The position numbers and the translations under genes are program-made. The notes beneath the pieces were generated by a model. The model ran no database searches. It was given only the letters and a program-made list of their open reading frames with translations, and had not been told where the DNA came from. Source: an uncultured Selenomonas sp. (GTDB lineage Bacteria > Bacillota > Negativicutes > Selenomonadales > Selenomonadaceae). From it: 64,000 bases of DNA. The stretch lies in contig CAMVGU010000003.1 of assembly GCA_947167105.1 (NCBI GenBank), forward strand, positions 89,843 to 153,842, read 5' to 3'. Each line of letters opens with the position of its first letter. The first letter of the stretch is position 1. Shown here in pieces: positions 35,734 to 43,053 of this stretch.

Positions 35734-36084
35734 GCATTTATTATCCGAAAGCTTCACTATGGCTTCTATGATGTCCTTTGATTTCTCATCCAGATATGGA
35801 TAGGCAGCAATCAGCGACTCCAGACGGCTGTCAGTGGCAGATTCCCTCACATAACTCGTCTCCGGCATAGGTACCAGGGTGTATTGGGTGGCAGGGACGA
35901 AGAATCGCATATCGGTGTCCAGGGCGGCAGAGAGCTGCTGCAGGTCATCAGCAGCGATGCCGGTGGTGTAGCCTCTCTCCCAGTTGGAAATAACCTGTGA
36001 AGACTTGTGCACGCGTTTGCCCAGCTCCGCCTGGGTAAGGCCCAGTTCCTTACGCCTTTGGCGGATTTTGTTGCCGATGGACAT
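35719..36084 (-). CDS. XRE-family transcriptional regulator
   Basis: 121 residues: an N-terminal helix-turn-helix (about 5-58; KIRQRRKELGLTQAELG...SSQVISNWERG) followed by a short C-terminal region of no known domain. ATG 36084 has AGAGGTGAT upstream; the in-frame start at 36117 has no RBS. It is divergent from the glycan operon, with a palindromic operator between them, so it may regulate that operon and itself. Confidence 0.88.
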   Translation of the reverse strand: MSIGNKIRQRRKELGLTQAELGKRVHKSSQVISNWERGYTTGIAADDLQQLSAALDTDMRFFVPATQYTLVPMPETSYVRESATDSRLESLIAAYPYLDEKSKDIIEAIVKLSDNKCKQKA

Positions 36085-36172
36085 AATTTTATCACCTCTA
36101 AGGGGATTATATCTCAAAAGCCCTGTCAGAAAAGAAAACCAACGGCATTTGAGAAAAAGAGGCCGCAGAGAG

Positions 36173-36201
36173 TTGAATAATAACGGAATCCGTTATATAA
36201 T
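36173..36201 (+). promoter_or_regulatory. Glycan-operon promoter with palindromic operator in the spacer
   Basis: TTGAAT (36173-36178), 17-bp spacer, TATAAT (36196-36201). The spacer contains a perfect palindrome ATAACGGA-A-TCCGTTAT (36180-36196), exactly where an XRE-type repressor would block RNA polymerase. Confidence 0.65.
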
Positions 36202-36295
36202 TAAACAAGTTTTGTTGACTGGCTAAATTTGACTGCACGGATGAAGCTGCCCCGTAAGGGAGGAGAGCAAGAGGTATGGAAAGGAGCAACCCACG

Positions 36296-37348
36296 GTGAA
36301 ACCTTGCTATGTTTACGGTGGGCAAGCCATGGCCTATGGCATAGCCAGAGCGCTGGAGGAGAGAGGGCAGGAGATTTCCGGGTATGTGGTCACGGACACC
36401 AGGGGGAACCCTTCCTCCCTAGCCGGCAAAAAAATTATTCCCGTGGAGGAACTGGAAGAAGCGCGGGTCTACGTGGCCGTGCCTGAATATCTGCATGGGG
36501 AAATAGCAGGAATTCTGCGCAGCCATGGCCACACAGACTTTATCTGCGTGGACGGGGAGCTTGAGTACAAACTTATGAAATCCCTGTATAAAGCCGGGGG
36601 CAGGCTGGACTTTTGGGAGGGAGATACCGCTGGGGATAGTCCTTCGCTTCCTGGCGGAGGGGAGCTTTCCGTCTATGTGGCAAAATCCCTCCATGACAAG
36701 CCCCTGCAGGGACAGGTGCATTTTCCTGCAGGCTCCAAAACCGTTCAGGCGGGCACAGCCCTGGGACGGCAGATGGGAACGGATTTCCATGATAACGAGG
36801 GTGAAAACATATCTGATAAAAATGGTCACTATGACGAGCTGACAGTCACCTACTGGGCCTGGAAAAACAGCCATGCGTCAGTGAAAGGGATAGCTCACTA
36901 CCGCCGCTGCCTCCTGCCCACGGAAGCCGAGAAACAAGCCCTACTGGCAGGGAAACTAGATGTGCTTTTGCCTCTGCCTTTCTTATGCTGGCCGGATGCC
37001 TCCATGCAGTACAGCCGCTATAACAGCCCCTGTGCGGTGGCGGCTATGCTGGAAGCTCTGGAAAAACTCTACGGCAGCGAGGAACGGGGCAGAGCGGAGC
37101 AGATACTCCGGGGGGATATCCTCTATAACTACAATATGCTTATAGCCAGAGCCCGGGCCTTTGATAATTATTGCAGCTGGATGTTTCCCGTACTGGAGCA
37201 GGTGGAGAAAATATGCGCCCCGGAGATAAAGGCAGTACAGCACTCCCGCATCTGCGGCCATCTGGGAGAGCTGCTGCTCACCATCTACATGCTCACCCAT
37301 GGCCAGAAGCTAAGGATAGCCCACGGCAAAAAGAAATGGTTTCCTTAA
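36296..37348 (+). CDS. DUF4422 glycan-biosynthesis protein with N-terminal Rossmann-like module
   Basis: 350 residues starting at GTG with AAGGAG 9 nt upstream. Residues 1-90 are a Rossmann-like module (CYVYGGQAMAYGIARALEERG...LAGKKIIPVEEL), one of the repeated modules of this locus. The C-terminal part (about 130-345) is DUF4422: FHDNEGENISDKNGHYDELT, TYWAWKNS, GIAHYRR and YNYNMLIARARAFDNYC. DUF4422 proteins sit in capsule/LPS loci and are thought to be glycosyltransferases (GT-A-like); the activity is inferred. Confidence 0.85.
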   Translation: MKPCYVYGGQAMAYGIARALEERGQEISGYVVTDTRGNPSSLAGKKIIPVEELEEARVYVAVPEYLHGEIAGILRSHGHTDFICVDGELEYKLMKSLYKAGGRLDFWEGDTAGDSPSLPGGGELSVYVAKSLHDKPLQGQVHFPAGSKTVQAGTALGRQMGTDFHDNEGENISDKNGHYDELTVTYWAWKNSHASVKGIAHYRRCLLPTEAEKQALLAGKLDVLLPLPFLCWPDASMQYSRYNSPCAVAAMLEALEKLYGSEERGRAEQILRGDILYNYNMLIARARAFDNYCSWMFPVLEQVEKICAPEIKAVQHSRICGHLGELLLTIYMLTHGQKLRIAHGKKKWFP

Positions 37349-37364
37349 TCCTCTCCTTACATGT

Positions 37365-37382
37365 CCGCCCCCTTGGGGGCGG
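37365..37382. repeat. GC palindrome, REP-like
   Basis: CCGCCCCC-TT-GGGGGCGG is a perfect palindrome, followed by ACCGC-GCAA-GCGGT. The pair resembles the double-hairpin repeat at 27073-27106 and lies between two genes of one operon. Confidence 0.55.
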
Positions 37383-37443
37383 GGGACCGCGCAAGCGGTG
37401 GTGGGGGGGATGGAATAAAAACAGGAAGGGGAGAAACGACAGC

Positions 37444-38160
37444 TTGGTATACACGGTTATTTTCGCCGGGGGCGTAGGACGGCGCATGGAAATAAACTCC
37501 AGCCCCAAGCAGTTTATCCCCATCCACGGCAAGCCCCTTATCATACACACACTGGAGAAATTTCAGCAGCATAAAGAAGTAGACGGCATCGTCATTGCCT
37601 GCATAGAGACCTGGATAGACAAGCTCTGGTCCATGCTGGGGCTGTATGGCATTACCAAAGTCATAGACATCGTCCCCGGTGGGGACACAGGTCACGACTC
37701 CATTCGTCTGGCCCTGGACAGGCTCAGCAAGGAAGCCGGGGCTAAAGACATTGTCCTTATCCATGATGCAGTGCGTCCCCTGATCAACGAGGAACTCATC
37801 AGCAAAAACATAGAAGCAGTCAAGGAGCACGGCTCTGCCATCACCTCCGAAAGCGTCCGGGAATCCGTGGTGGAAAGCAGCGATGGCAAAAACATCGCAC
37901 ATGTGCCCCTCCGGGAGCATATGTACGTAGCCAAGGCTCCCCAGTCCTTTTACTTCGGAGACATCTACAGGCTGCATCAGCAGGCCCTCGCCGACGGCAG
38001 GAAATTCGTAGACTCCGCCCACTTGTGCCACACCTACGGCTTCCCCCTGCACCTTATCAAAAGCCCCAGGCATAACATGAAAATCACTGACCCTCTGGAC
38101 TATTACATGTGCTGCGCTATTTTTGACGTGAAAGAGAGAGAAGCAATATGGGAAAAGTGA
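37444..38160 (+). CDS. IspD/TarI-family cytidylyltransferase
   Basis: 238-residue nucleotidyltransferase: VIFAGGVGRRME is the CTP-binding loop, with SPKQFIPIHGKPLIIHTLE and VLIHDAVRPLI following. IspD makes CDP-methylerythritol; TarI/Bcs1 makes CDP-ribitol. The adjacent CDP-polyol transferase-like gene favours a TarI-like or other CDP-polyol role. TTG start at 37444 with GGGGAG 10 nt upstream. The 3' end overlaps the start of an HTH gene and is part of a direct repeat. Confidence 0.85.
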   Translation: MVYTVIFAGGVGRRMEINSSPKQFIPIHGKPLIIHTLEKFQQHKEVDGIVIACIETWIDKLWSMLGLYGITKVIDIVPGGDTGHDSIRLALDRLSKEAGAKDIVLIHDAVRPLINEELISKNIEAVKEHGSAITSESVRESVVESSDGKNIAHVPLREHMYVAKAPQSFYFGDIYRLHQQALADGRKFVDSAHLCHTYGFPLHLIKSPRHNMKITDPLDYYMCCAIFDVKEREAIWEK

Positions 38161-38165
38161 TGGAC
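38122..38165 (+). repeat. Direct repeat copy 1 flanking the HTH gene
   Basis: About 44 bp covering the last codons of the cytidylyltransferase and the RBS/start of the HTH gene. It is nearly identical to 38521-38563 (three substitutions and one 2-bp indel). Confidence 0.85.
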
Positions 38166-38525
38166 CTGCCAAAAACTAGATTCCAGAAACGTATCAACGA
38201 ACTCTGGCAACAGGCTAAAAACAAGAACAGCAGACTAACCCAGACGGAATTTTCTGAGCGTTTTGGTGTCACCAGGAATGCCATCTTAGGCTGGCTGAGG
38301 GGCACAGGGCAACCGGATGCTGACGGCTTCGTCCGCATAGCTTGCTCTGAAAATGTCTCTCTTGCCTGGCTGCTGGGAGATGACAGGCCCCAGTCGGAGC
38401 AGGAACTGTGCCAGGATGAAATAGAGTTGCTAAACATATATCGCCGCCTCACCAGTGAACACAAAGAGGATCTGCTGACAATAGCCAAGCAATTTCAATC
38501 TCATTATGGAAAAATCGTAATTTGA
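38148..38525 (+). CDS. Helix-turn-helix regulator inserted in the glycan operon
   Basis: 125 residues. The HTH (about 28-60; SRLTQTEFSERFGVTRNAILGWLRG) is of XRE/Cro type. The C-terminal helical part (EIELLNIYRRLTSEHKEDLL) resembles phage-type regulators. ATG follows AAAGAGAGAG. The gene is flanked by 44-bp direct repeats, so it looks like an insertion into a junction that was originally cytidylyltransferase followed by the transferase gene. Confidence 0.8.
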   Translation: MGKVMDLPKTRFQKRINELWQQAKNKNSRLTQTEFSERFGVTRNAILGWLRGTGQPDADGFVRIACSENVSLAWLLGDDRPQSEQELCQDEIELLNIYRRLTSEHKEDLLTIAKQFQSHYGKIVI

Positions 38526-38563
38526 TGTGAAAGAGAGAAGCAATATGGGAGAAATGATGGACT
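38521..38563 (+). repeat. Direct repeat copy 2 flanking the HTH gene
   Basis: Second copy of the repeat at 38122-38165; it supplies the RBS and start codon of the CDP-glycerol transferase-like gene. Confidence 0.85.
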
Positions 38564-39873
38564 TCCATACCCACAGGCGCATTCTGGGCGTCCTGGCGGA
38601 AATGGGAGAGGACATATCAGGAGGGAAAAAGCATAAGAGCACCAGGACGCCAGGGGAGTATCTGAGTTTCTTTGCCGAGCTGAAAGCAGTTTGCAGGAAA
38701 TATGACTTCCGGCAGACCCACTACGGCAAAATCCTAGAAAGGCTGACCACCGTGCTGGAAAAAGCCGCCAGGAAAGGCCATTTCCCCGTGAAAAAAGAAC
38801 TGCGGCAGTGCGAGGAAATGCTGGGAGAGCTTGCCGCAGGTCTGAAAAAGGAAACAAACGTCAAAAAAGGCATAGTATTCCTCCCCTATCAAGCCTCCAT
38901 GTGGGATTGCATGGAAAGCCTCTGGCAAGCGGCAGACAGTGACAAAGAGCACTGCAATGCCTATATAATACCGATTCCCTACTGCAATATGAAAGAGGAC
39001 GGCACCCCCAATGAATGGTTCCTCGACGCGAAAAAGTTCCCACCGGGATTGCCTCTGCTGCCCTGGGAGAAAACGGATCTCTCCCAGTTGCACCCGGATA
39101 TTATCGTAATACACAACCCCTACGAGGATCGGGGAAAAATAAACTGTGTAGATGCCCATTACTATCCCAGTGTGCTGAAAAAATGCACTGACAAACTTGT
39201 GTATATACCCTACTTCATAATACGGGATAAGGATGCCAAAAATCCCCGTTATGGCCGTGTCAAGACTCTCGCCAATGCCTCTGCTTTCTGGCACAGTGAT
39301 GTTATCATCATGAACTCCAAGGCAGAAAAAGAAGCCTACATCAAGGCCCTGGAAGAATGGCACACCAGGGAAAACCTGGAAAAACGCATCTTTGCCCTGG
39401 GCTCCCCCAAGATAGACAAGCTGCTTCATACTGGCAGGGATAAGAAAAACCTGCCTGAGAAATGGCAGGAAATAATAGGCGGCAGGAAAGTCATCCTCTA
39501 TAACACCAGCATCCAGGAATTCCTGGACACCCCGGAGCTGTTCATAGAAAAAATCCGTGACACTCTGGAATATTTTCACAGGGAAAGGAAAGCAGTTCTC
39601 TGGTGGCGGCCCCACCCTCTCCTTCTGGATTCGGTGAAATCCATGTACCCAAAACTTTTGCCAAAATATGAGGAAATGGTCAAAACCTACCGGGAGGAAG
39701 CCTGGGGCATATATGACGAAAGCGGGGACATGTACCGGGCCATAGCCTGGAGCGATGCCTACTACGGGGATGCCAGCTCCGTGGCCGTGCTCTACAGCAT
39801 GACAGGCAAGCCACTGCTGGTTTCAAACTGCAAGATAAGAAACTGCGGGAAGGAAGAAGAACATGTGGGATAA
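38545..39873 (+). CDS. CDP-glycerol glycerophosphotransferase-like protein
   Basis: 442 residues. The C-terminal half has the TagF/TagB-like segments KIDKLLHTG, RKVILYNTSIQEFL, VLWWRPHPLL and AYYGDASSVAVLYSM, the last containing the family's D-x-S motif. The N-terminal half is not recognised. It likely transfers polyol phosphate from a CDP-activated donor, consistent with the cytidylyltransferase just upstream. ATG 38545 is preferred over GTG 38527 because AAAGAGAG lies 7 nt upstream. Confidence 0.72.
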   Translation: MGEMMDFHTHRRILGVLAEMGEDISGGKKHKSTRTPGEYLSFFAELKAVCRKYDFRQTHYGKILERLTTVLEKAARKGHFPVKKELRQCEEMLGELAAGLKKETNVKKGIVFLPYQASMWDCMESLWQAADSDKEHCNAYIIPIPYCNMKEDGTPNEWFLDAKKFPPGLPLLPWEKTDLSQLHPDIIVIHNPYEDRGKINCVDAHYYPSVLKKCTDKLVYIPYFIIRDKDAKNPRYGRVKTLANASAFWHSDVIIMNSKAEKEAYIKALEEWHTRENLEKRIFALGSPKIDKLLHTGRDKKNLPEKWQEIIGGRKVILYNTSIQEFLDTPELFIEKIRDTLEYFHRERKAVLWWRPHPLLLDSVKSMYPKLLPKYEEMVKTYREEAWGIYDESGDMYRAIAWSDAYYGDASSVAVLYSMTGKPLLVSNCKIRNCGKEEEHVG

Positions 39874-40051
39874 CGGCGAGCGAATCTATGCGGGGCTCAT
39901 GGAGCGGGAGGAAATGCGGAAGCTGGAGGAAGAAAACCAGCCTCCCATGGAAAATGATTTCCTTTGGGAGAACGATAAATACAAGCTTCCCAATCTGTTA
40001 GCTGCTCTCGGAGGAGAGCAAGCAATGAATCGAGCATCCGTTGGACTATGA
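39863..40051 (+). CDS. Small hypothetical protein, possibly truncated
   Basis: 62 residues beginning MWDNGERIYAGLMEREEMRK and rich in Glu. Good RBS (GGAAGGAAG). It overlaps the upstream gene by 11 nt, consistent with operon membership. The last 12 codons change character where a GCTCTC/GAGAGC palindrome (40004-40019) begins, near the recombinase remnant, so the 3' end may have been lost. No family recognised. Confidence 0.45.
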   Translation: MWDNGERIYAGLMEREEMRKLEEENQPPMENDFLWENDKYKLPNLLAALGGEQAMNRASVGL

Positions 40052-40128
40052 GGTGGAGCAGATGATAGTTGCTCGCTCTCGGAAAGGAAGTAGCCTGTTG
40101 AAGTTTAGATTTACCATTATAGCAGAGG

Positions 40129-40323
40129 GTGGTGAACGGCATTCGCGCCGCAAAGGCCAAAGGCGTCAAGGTGGGGCGAAGGCCAAAGGAGCGTCCTGCG
40201 GAATTCAAGCACTTAAAGGAAGAATGGAAACGAGGCGAAGTTTCTTCCAGGGATGCCGCAAAGACCTTGGGAGTTTCCCGCGCGACATTTCTCCGGTGGG
40301 TGAGGGACGAGGGTAGCGTATGA
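40129..40323 (+). pseudogene. C-terminal remnant of a serine recombinase (resolvase/invertase)
   Basis: 64 codons matching the end of Hin/resolvase-type recombinases: GIRAAKAKGVKVGRRP, then a recombinase HTH (DAAKTLGVSRATFLRW). The catalytic N-terminal domain is missing and a TAG precedes the frame. The stop overlaps the ATG of the following glycosyltransferase gene by 4 nt, as if the remnant now serves as a translational leader. Confidence 0.8.
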
Positions 40324-42983
40324 AAAAAATTGTTGAACTCAACCCTGCCATATCCGTCATCATCCCTGTGTACAACACCCGCGCCTATGTGAAGGAATGC
40401 GTGGACAGCGTTCTTGCCCAAACCTTTCGGGATTTCGAGATCCTTCTCGTGGATGATGCTTCTACCGATGGCAGCCTTGCCCTCTGCCAGAAGCTGTACG
40501 AGAAAAATCAAAAGGTTCGAATTCTGCATCATGAAAAGAACCGTACATCCGGAGCAGCCAGAAATACCGGCATGAAGGCCGCACGGGGGAAATATATTTC
40601 ATTTCTGGATAGTGATGATCTTTTCATGCCCAATGCATTATCCTGCCTCTACGAAAAGGCAGAAAAATATCAGGCAGACATTGTCCATTCCACCGGTTGT
40701 TATCTGCCGAATGGGGATATTGAGCATATCACGGTGAAGGATGCATTTCGCACGCTGATCTTTGACCAATTGCCAACCCCAAGGGAAGCAGAAAGGATTC
40801 CATGGGAACCCGCCCTTCGTACCGCCCTGTGGGCAGAGCGGAAACTGTCCGGTGTTGTCATGCATAATCTCTACAAAAAGGATTTTCTTGAGAAACACCA
40901 GCTTTGCTTTGAGGAGGACATTGTGCCGGGGCAGGATGTGATTTTCCTTTTCCGTTGTGTCTTCTATGCGCCGGTGTATGTGAGAATTCCGGATGTTTTT
41001 TACATATACCGGAGACCTGCGACTTCGGTCACCAGAACCAGAAGGGATGCCCGTTTTTTAGCGAGACTGGTGGAAAACATGGTGAAGAAGGTTCGGAGCT
41101 TGGACCGTTATATGGAAGAAATCCCGTACTTCCATTCCCGTCCGGAGGAGCGGGAAAAGGTGCGCGAGTGCGTGGTTCTGGATACGGATCCTTTCTTCGT
41201 GCAGGAATGTTATCGGGGGGATGGCCGTGTAGAGGGAGATCTGTCCGAGGTGCGGCAGACGATGGAAAAGCTCTTTGGCAGGGATTCCTGGCTGATGGAG
41301 TATTATTTCCATGCCTATCATAGAAAAAATCAGCAGAACAGGCCGGGACGGGGCATGCAAGTCAGCTATATGTTTCCATGGCATCTTTTTCCGGAGGGAA
41401 GCAGGGTGGTTATCTACGGCGCGGGAGAAGTCGGAAAATGCTTCTATGAGCAGGCGGTGAGGTTCGACTATATCGCGCTTATGGGAATCGTGGACAAAAA
41501 TGCTGGCAGCATCAGCACCATGGGAATTCCCGTGCAGGAGGTGGAAGCCCTTTCCCATATGGAATTTGACTACCTTCTCATTTCCGTCATCAACAGGAAG
41601 ATTGCAGAAGAAATCCGCCGGAATCTCATCCGCATGGGCATCGGGGAGGAGAAAATCCTCTGGGACGGGGAGACGTATTCCATCGACGACCACTATCAGA
41701 AGGTCTGTTTTCCCCTTCTGCGCGCAAGGCAAATCATCATCTACGGGGCGGGGCTCAATGCACAGGAATATGCACGGTTTCTTGCCCGACAGGGAAGATC
41801 GGGAGACATCCGCTGCTTTGCGGTTACCCGTCGTGATGGTCTCTCGGAAACCCTCTGCGGGAAGCCGCTCCTTTCCATCGAAGAGGCGGCAAAGCGGTAT
41901 CCCAAGGCAGGCATCCATGTGGCGCTCCAAGAGAAATATCACGAGGAAGTCAGGGAAACCCTTCGGGGATTAGGACGGGAGGCGGAGAAGTACATCGGAC
42001 TTCGAGCCATGACGAGGCTTCTGGGAGACGAGGCCTTGCAGGAGCTTTCCGTTGCATTTCCGGCAATTTCCGTGGAGAGGAAACCGAAGGACTATTCGAT
42101 GCTCTACCTTTCTCCGAGGACAGAGCAATGGAAACTCTACGAGTTCTATCCCATGACACAGGTGCCCCTGTCGGAGGCAGACCTTCGAAACTTGAAGCGG
42201 GCAGTGGAAGAGGGACATGACGAGATATTCGGCAGCTATCCGAAAGCTCCGGTTTTGAGGGAAAGAAACGGGGGAGAACCAAGCCTCTTCCTAGCCATGG
42301 CATCGTCAAGAAAGGATGCCCCCGTGTCATGGAAGGGAAGTCTCCCTCCCTATCTTCATCGAGTTGTAGCGGGAGCGGCAGATTTCCGGGAACCGAGGGA
42401 AGAGGGTGCCTTCTATGATGACGCAGGAGAGAATATCTCCGAGAAGAACCCGTTCTATTCGGAGCTTACCGTGACATACTGGCTTTGGAAGAATGCACCG
42501 GCGGCGGAATATCTGGGACTCTGCCATTACCGCCGTCATTTTCGTTTGGACAGGGAAACCTTGCGGAAACTGCAGGCAGGAGAGGTGGACTTTCTTGTGC
42601 CTCGTCCCCGGCTTACCTTCCCGAGCGTCAGAAGATATTTTTCCGAGCTTCCGGTGACATCCATGACCGGGGAGGATTACGAAGTCTTGATGGAGATGAT
42701 TCGGTGCAAAAACGCAGAAGATGCGGAACTTGCGGAAAGGATATTTGAAGGAAATATTCATTTTCCCAATAACATGCTGATTGCCCGAAGGGATATGTTT
42801 GGGGAATACAGCCGATGGATCTTCGAAATCCTGGAAGCAGTGGATGAGGAATGGGAAAGGCGAAGGATGAAGCGCCCACCGAGATGCATGGGATATCTTG
42901 GGGAGCTCCTGACGACGCTTTTTCTTGCCAAACGCCATGAAAAATACAGCATAGAATATGTGGACTATGAGTTGTTGGGATAG
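40320..42983 (+). CDS. GT2 glycosyltransferase fused to two Rossmann-like modules and DUF4422
   Basis: 887 residues with four parts. Residues 10-250: GT-A GT2 domain (SVIIPVYNTRAYVKECVDS, LVDDASTDGS, RNTGMKAARGKYISFLDSDD). Around 363-455 and 471-560: two Rossmann-like modules starting VVIYGAGEVGKC and IIIYGAGLNAQEY. Around 620-887: DUF4422 (DDAGENISEKNPFYSELT, GLCHYRRHF, FPNNMLIARRDMF). It probably performs two glycosyl transfers on one chain. Downstream of and coupled to the recombinase remnant. Confidence 0.88.
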   Translation: MKKIVELNPAISVIIPVYNTRAYVKECVDSVLAQTFRDFEILLVDDASTDGSLALCQKLYEKNQKVRILHHEKNRTSGAARNTGMKAARGKYISFLDSDDLFMPNALSCLYEKAEKYQADIVHSTGCYLPNGDIEHITVKDAFRTLIFDQLPTPREAERIPWEPALRTALWAERKLSGVVMHNLYKKDFLEKHQLCFEEDIVPGQDVIFLFRCVFYAPVYVRIPDVFYIYRRPATSVTRTRRDARFLARLVENMVKKVRSLDRYMEEIPYFHSRPEEREKVRECVVLDTDPFFVQECYRGDGRVEGDLSEVRQTMEKLFGRDSWLMEYYFHAYHRKNQQNRPGRGMQVSYMFPWHLFPEGSRVVIYGAGEVGKCFYEQAVRFDYIALMGIVDKNAGSISTMGIPVQEVEALSHMEFDYLLISVINRKIAEEIRRNLIRMGIGEEKILWDGETYSIDDHYQKVCFPLLRARQIIIYGAGLNAQEYARFLARQGRSGDIRCFAVTRRDGLSETLCGKPLLSIEEAAKRYPKAGIHVALQEKYHEEVRETLRGLGREAEKYIGLRAMTRLLGDEALQELSVAFPAISVERKPKDYSMLYLSPRTEQWKLYEFYPMTQVPLSEADLRNLKRAVEEGHDEIFGSYPKAPVLRERNGGEPSLFLAMASSRKDAPVSWKGSLPPYLHRVVAGAADFREPREEGAFYDDAGENISEKNPFYSELTVTYWLWKNAPAAEYLGLCHYRRHFRLDRETLRKLQAGEVDFLVPRPRLTFPSVRRYFSELPVTSMTGEDYEVLMEMIRCKNAEDAELAERIFEGNIHFPNNMLIARRDMFGEYSRWIFEILEAVDEEWERRRMKRPPRCMGYLGELLTTLFLAKRHEKYSIEYVDYELLG

Positions 42984-43053
42984 GAAGGGTGCGAAAATTT
43001 TTAGTGATTGCGAAAACACAGAATTCCATAATTTCGACATGGGGGAAGAGAAT

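Noticed and set aside
37171..37443. An N-terminal extension of the cytidylyltransferase from 37171
   Set aside because: It would overlap the DUF4422 gene and pass through the GC palindrome; the TTG at 37444 has an RBS and gives the family N-terminus.
40041..40316. A 91-codon frame over the recombinase remnant
   Set aside because: The overlapping frame from 40129 has clear recombinase HTH similarity; this one has none.
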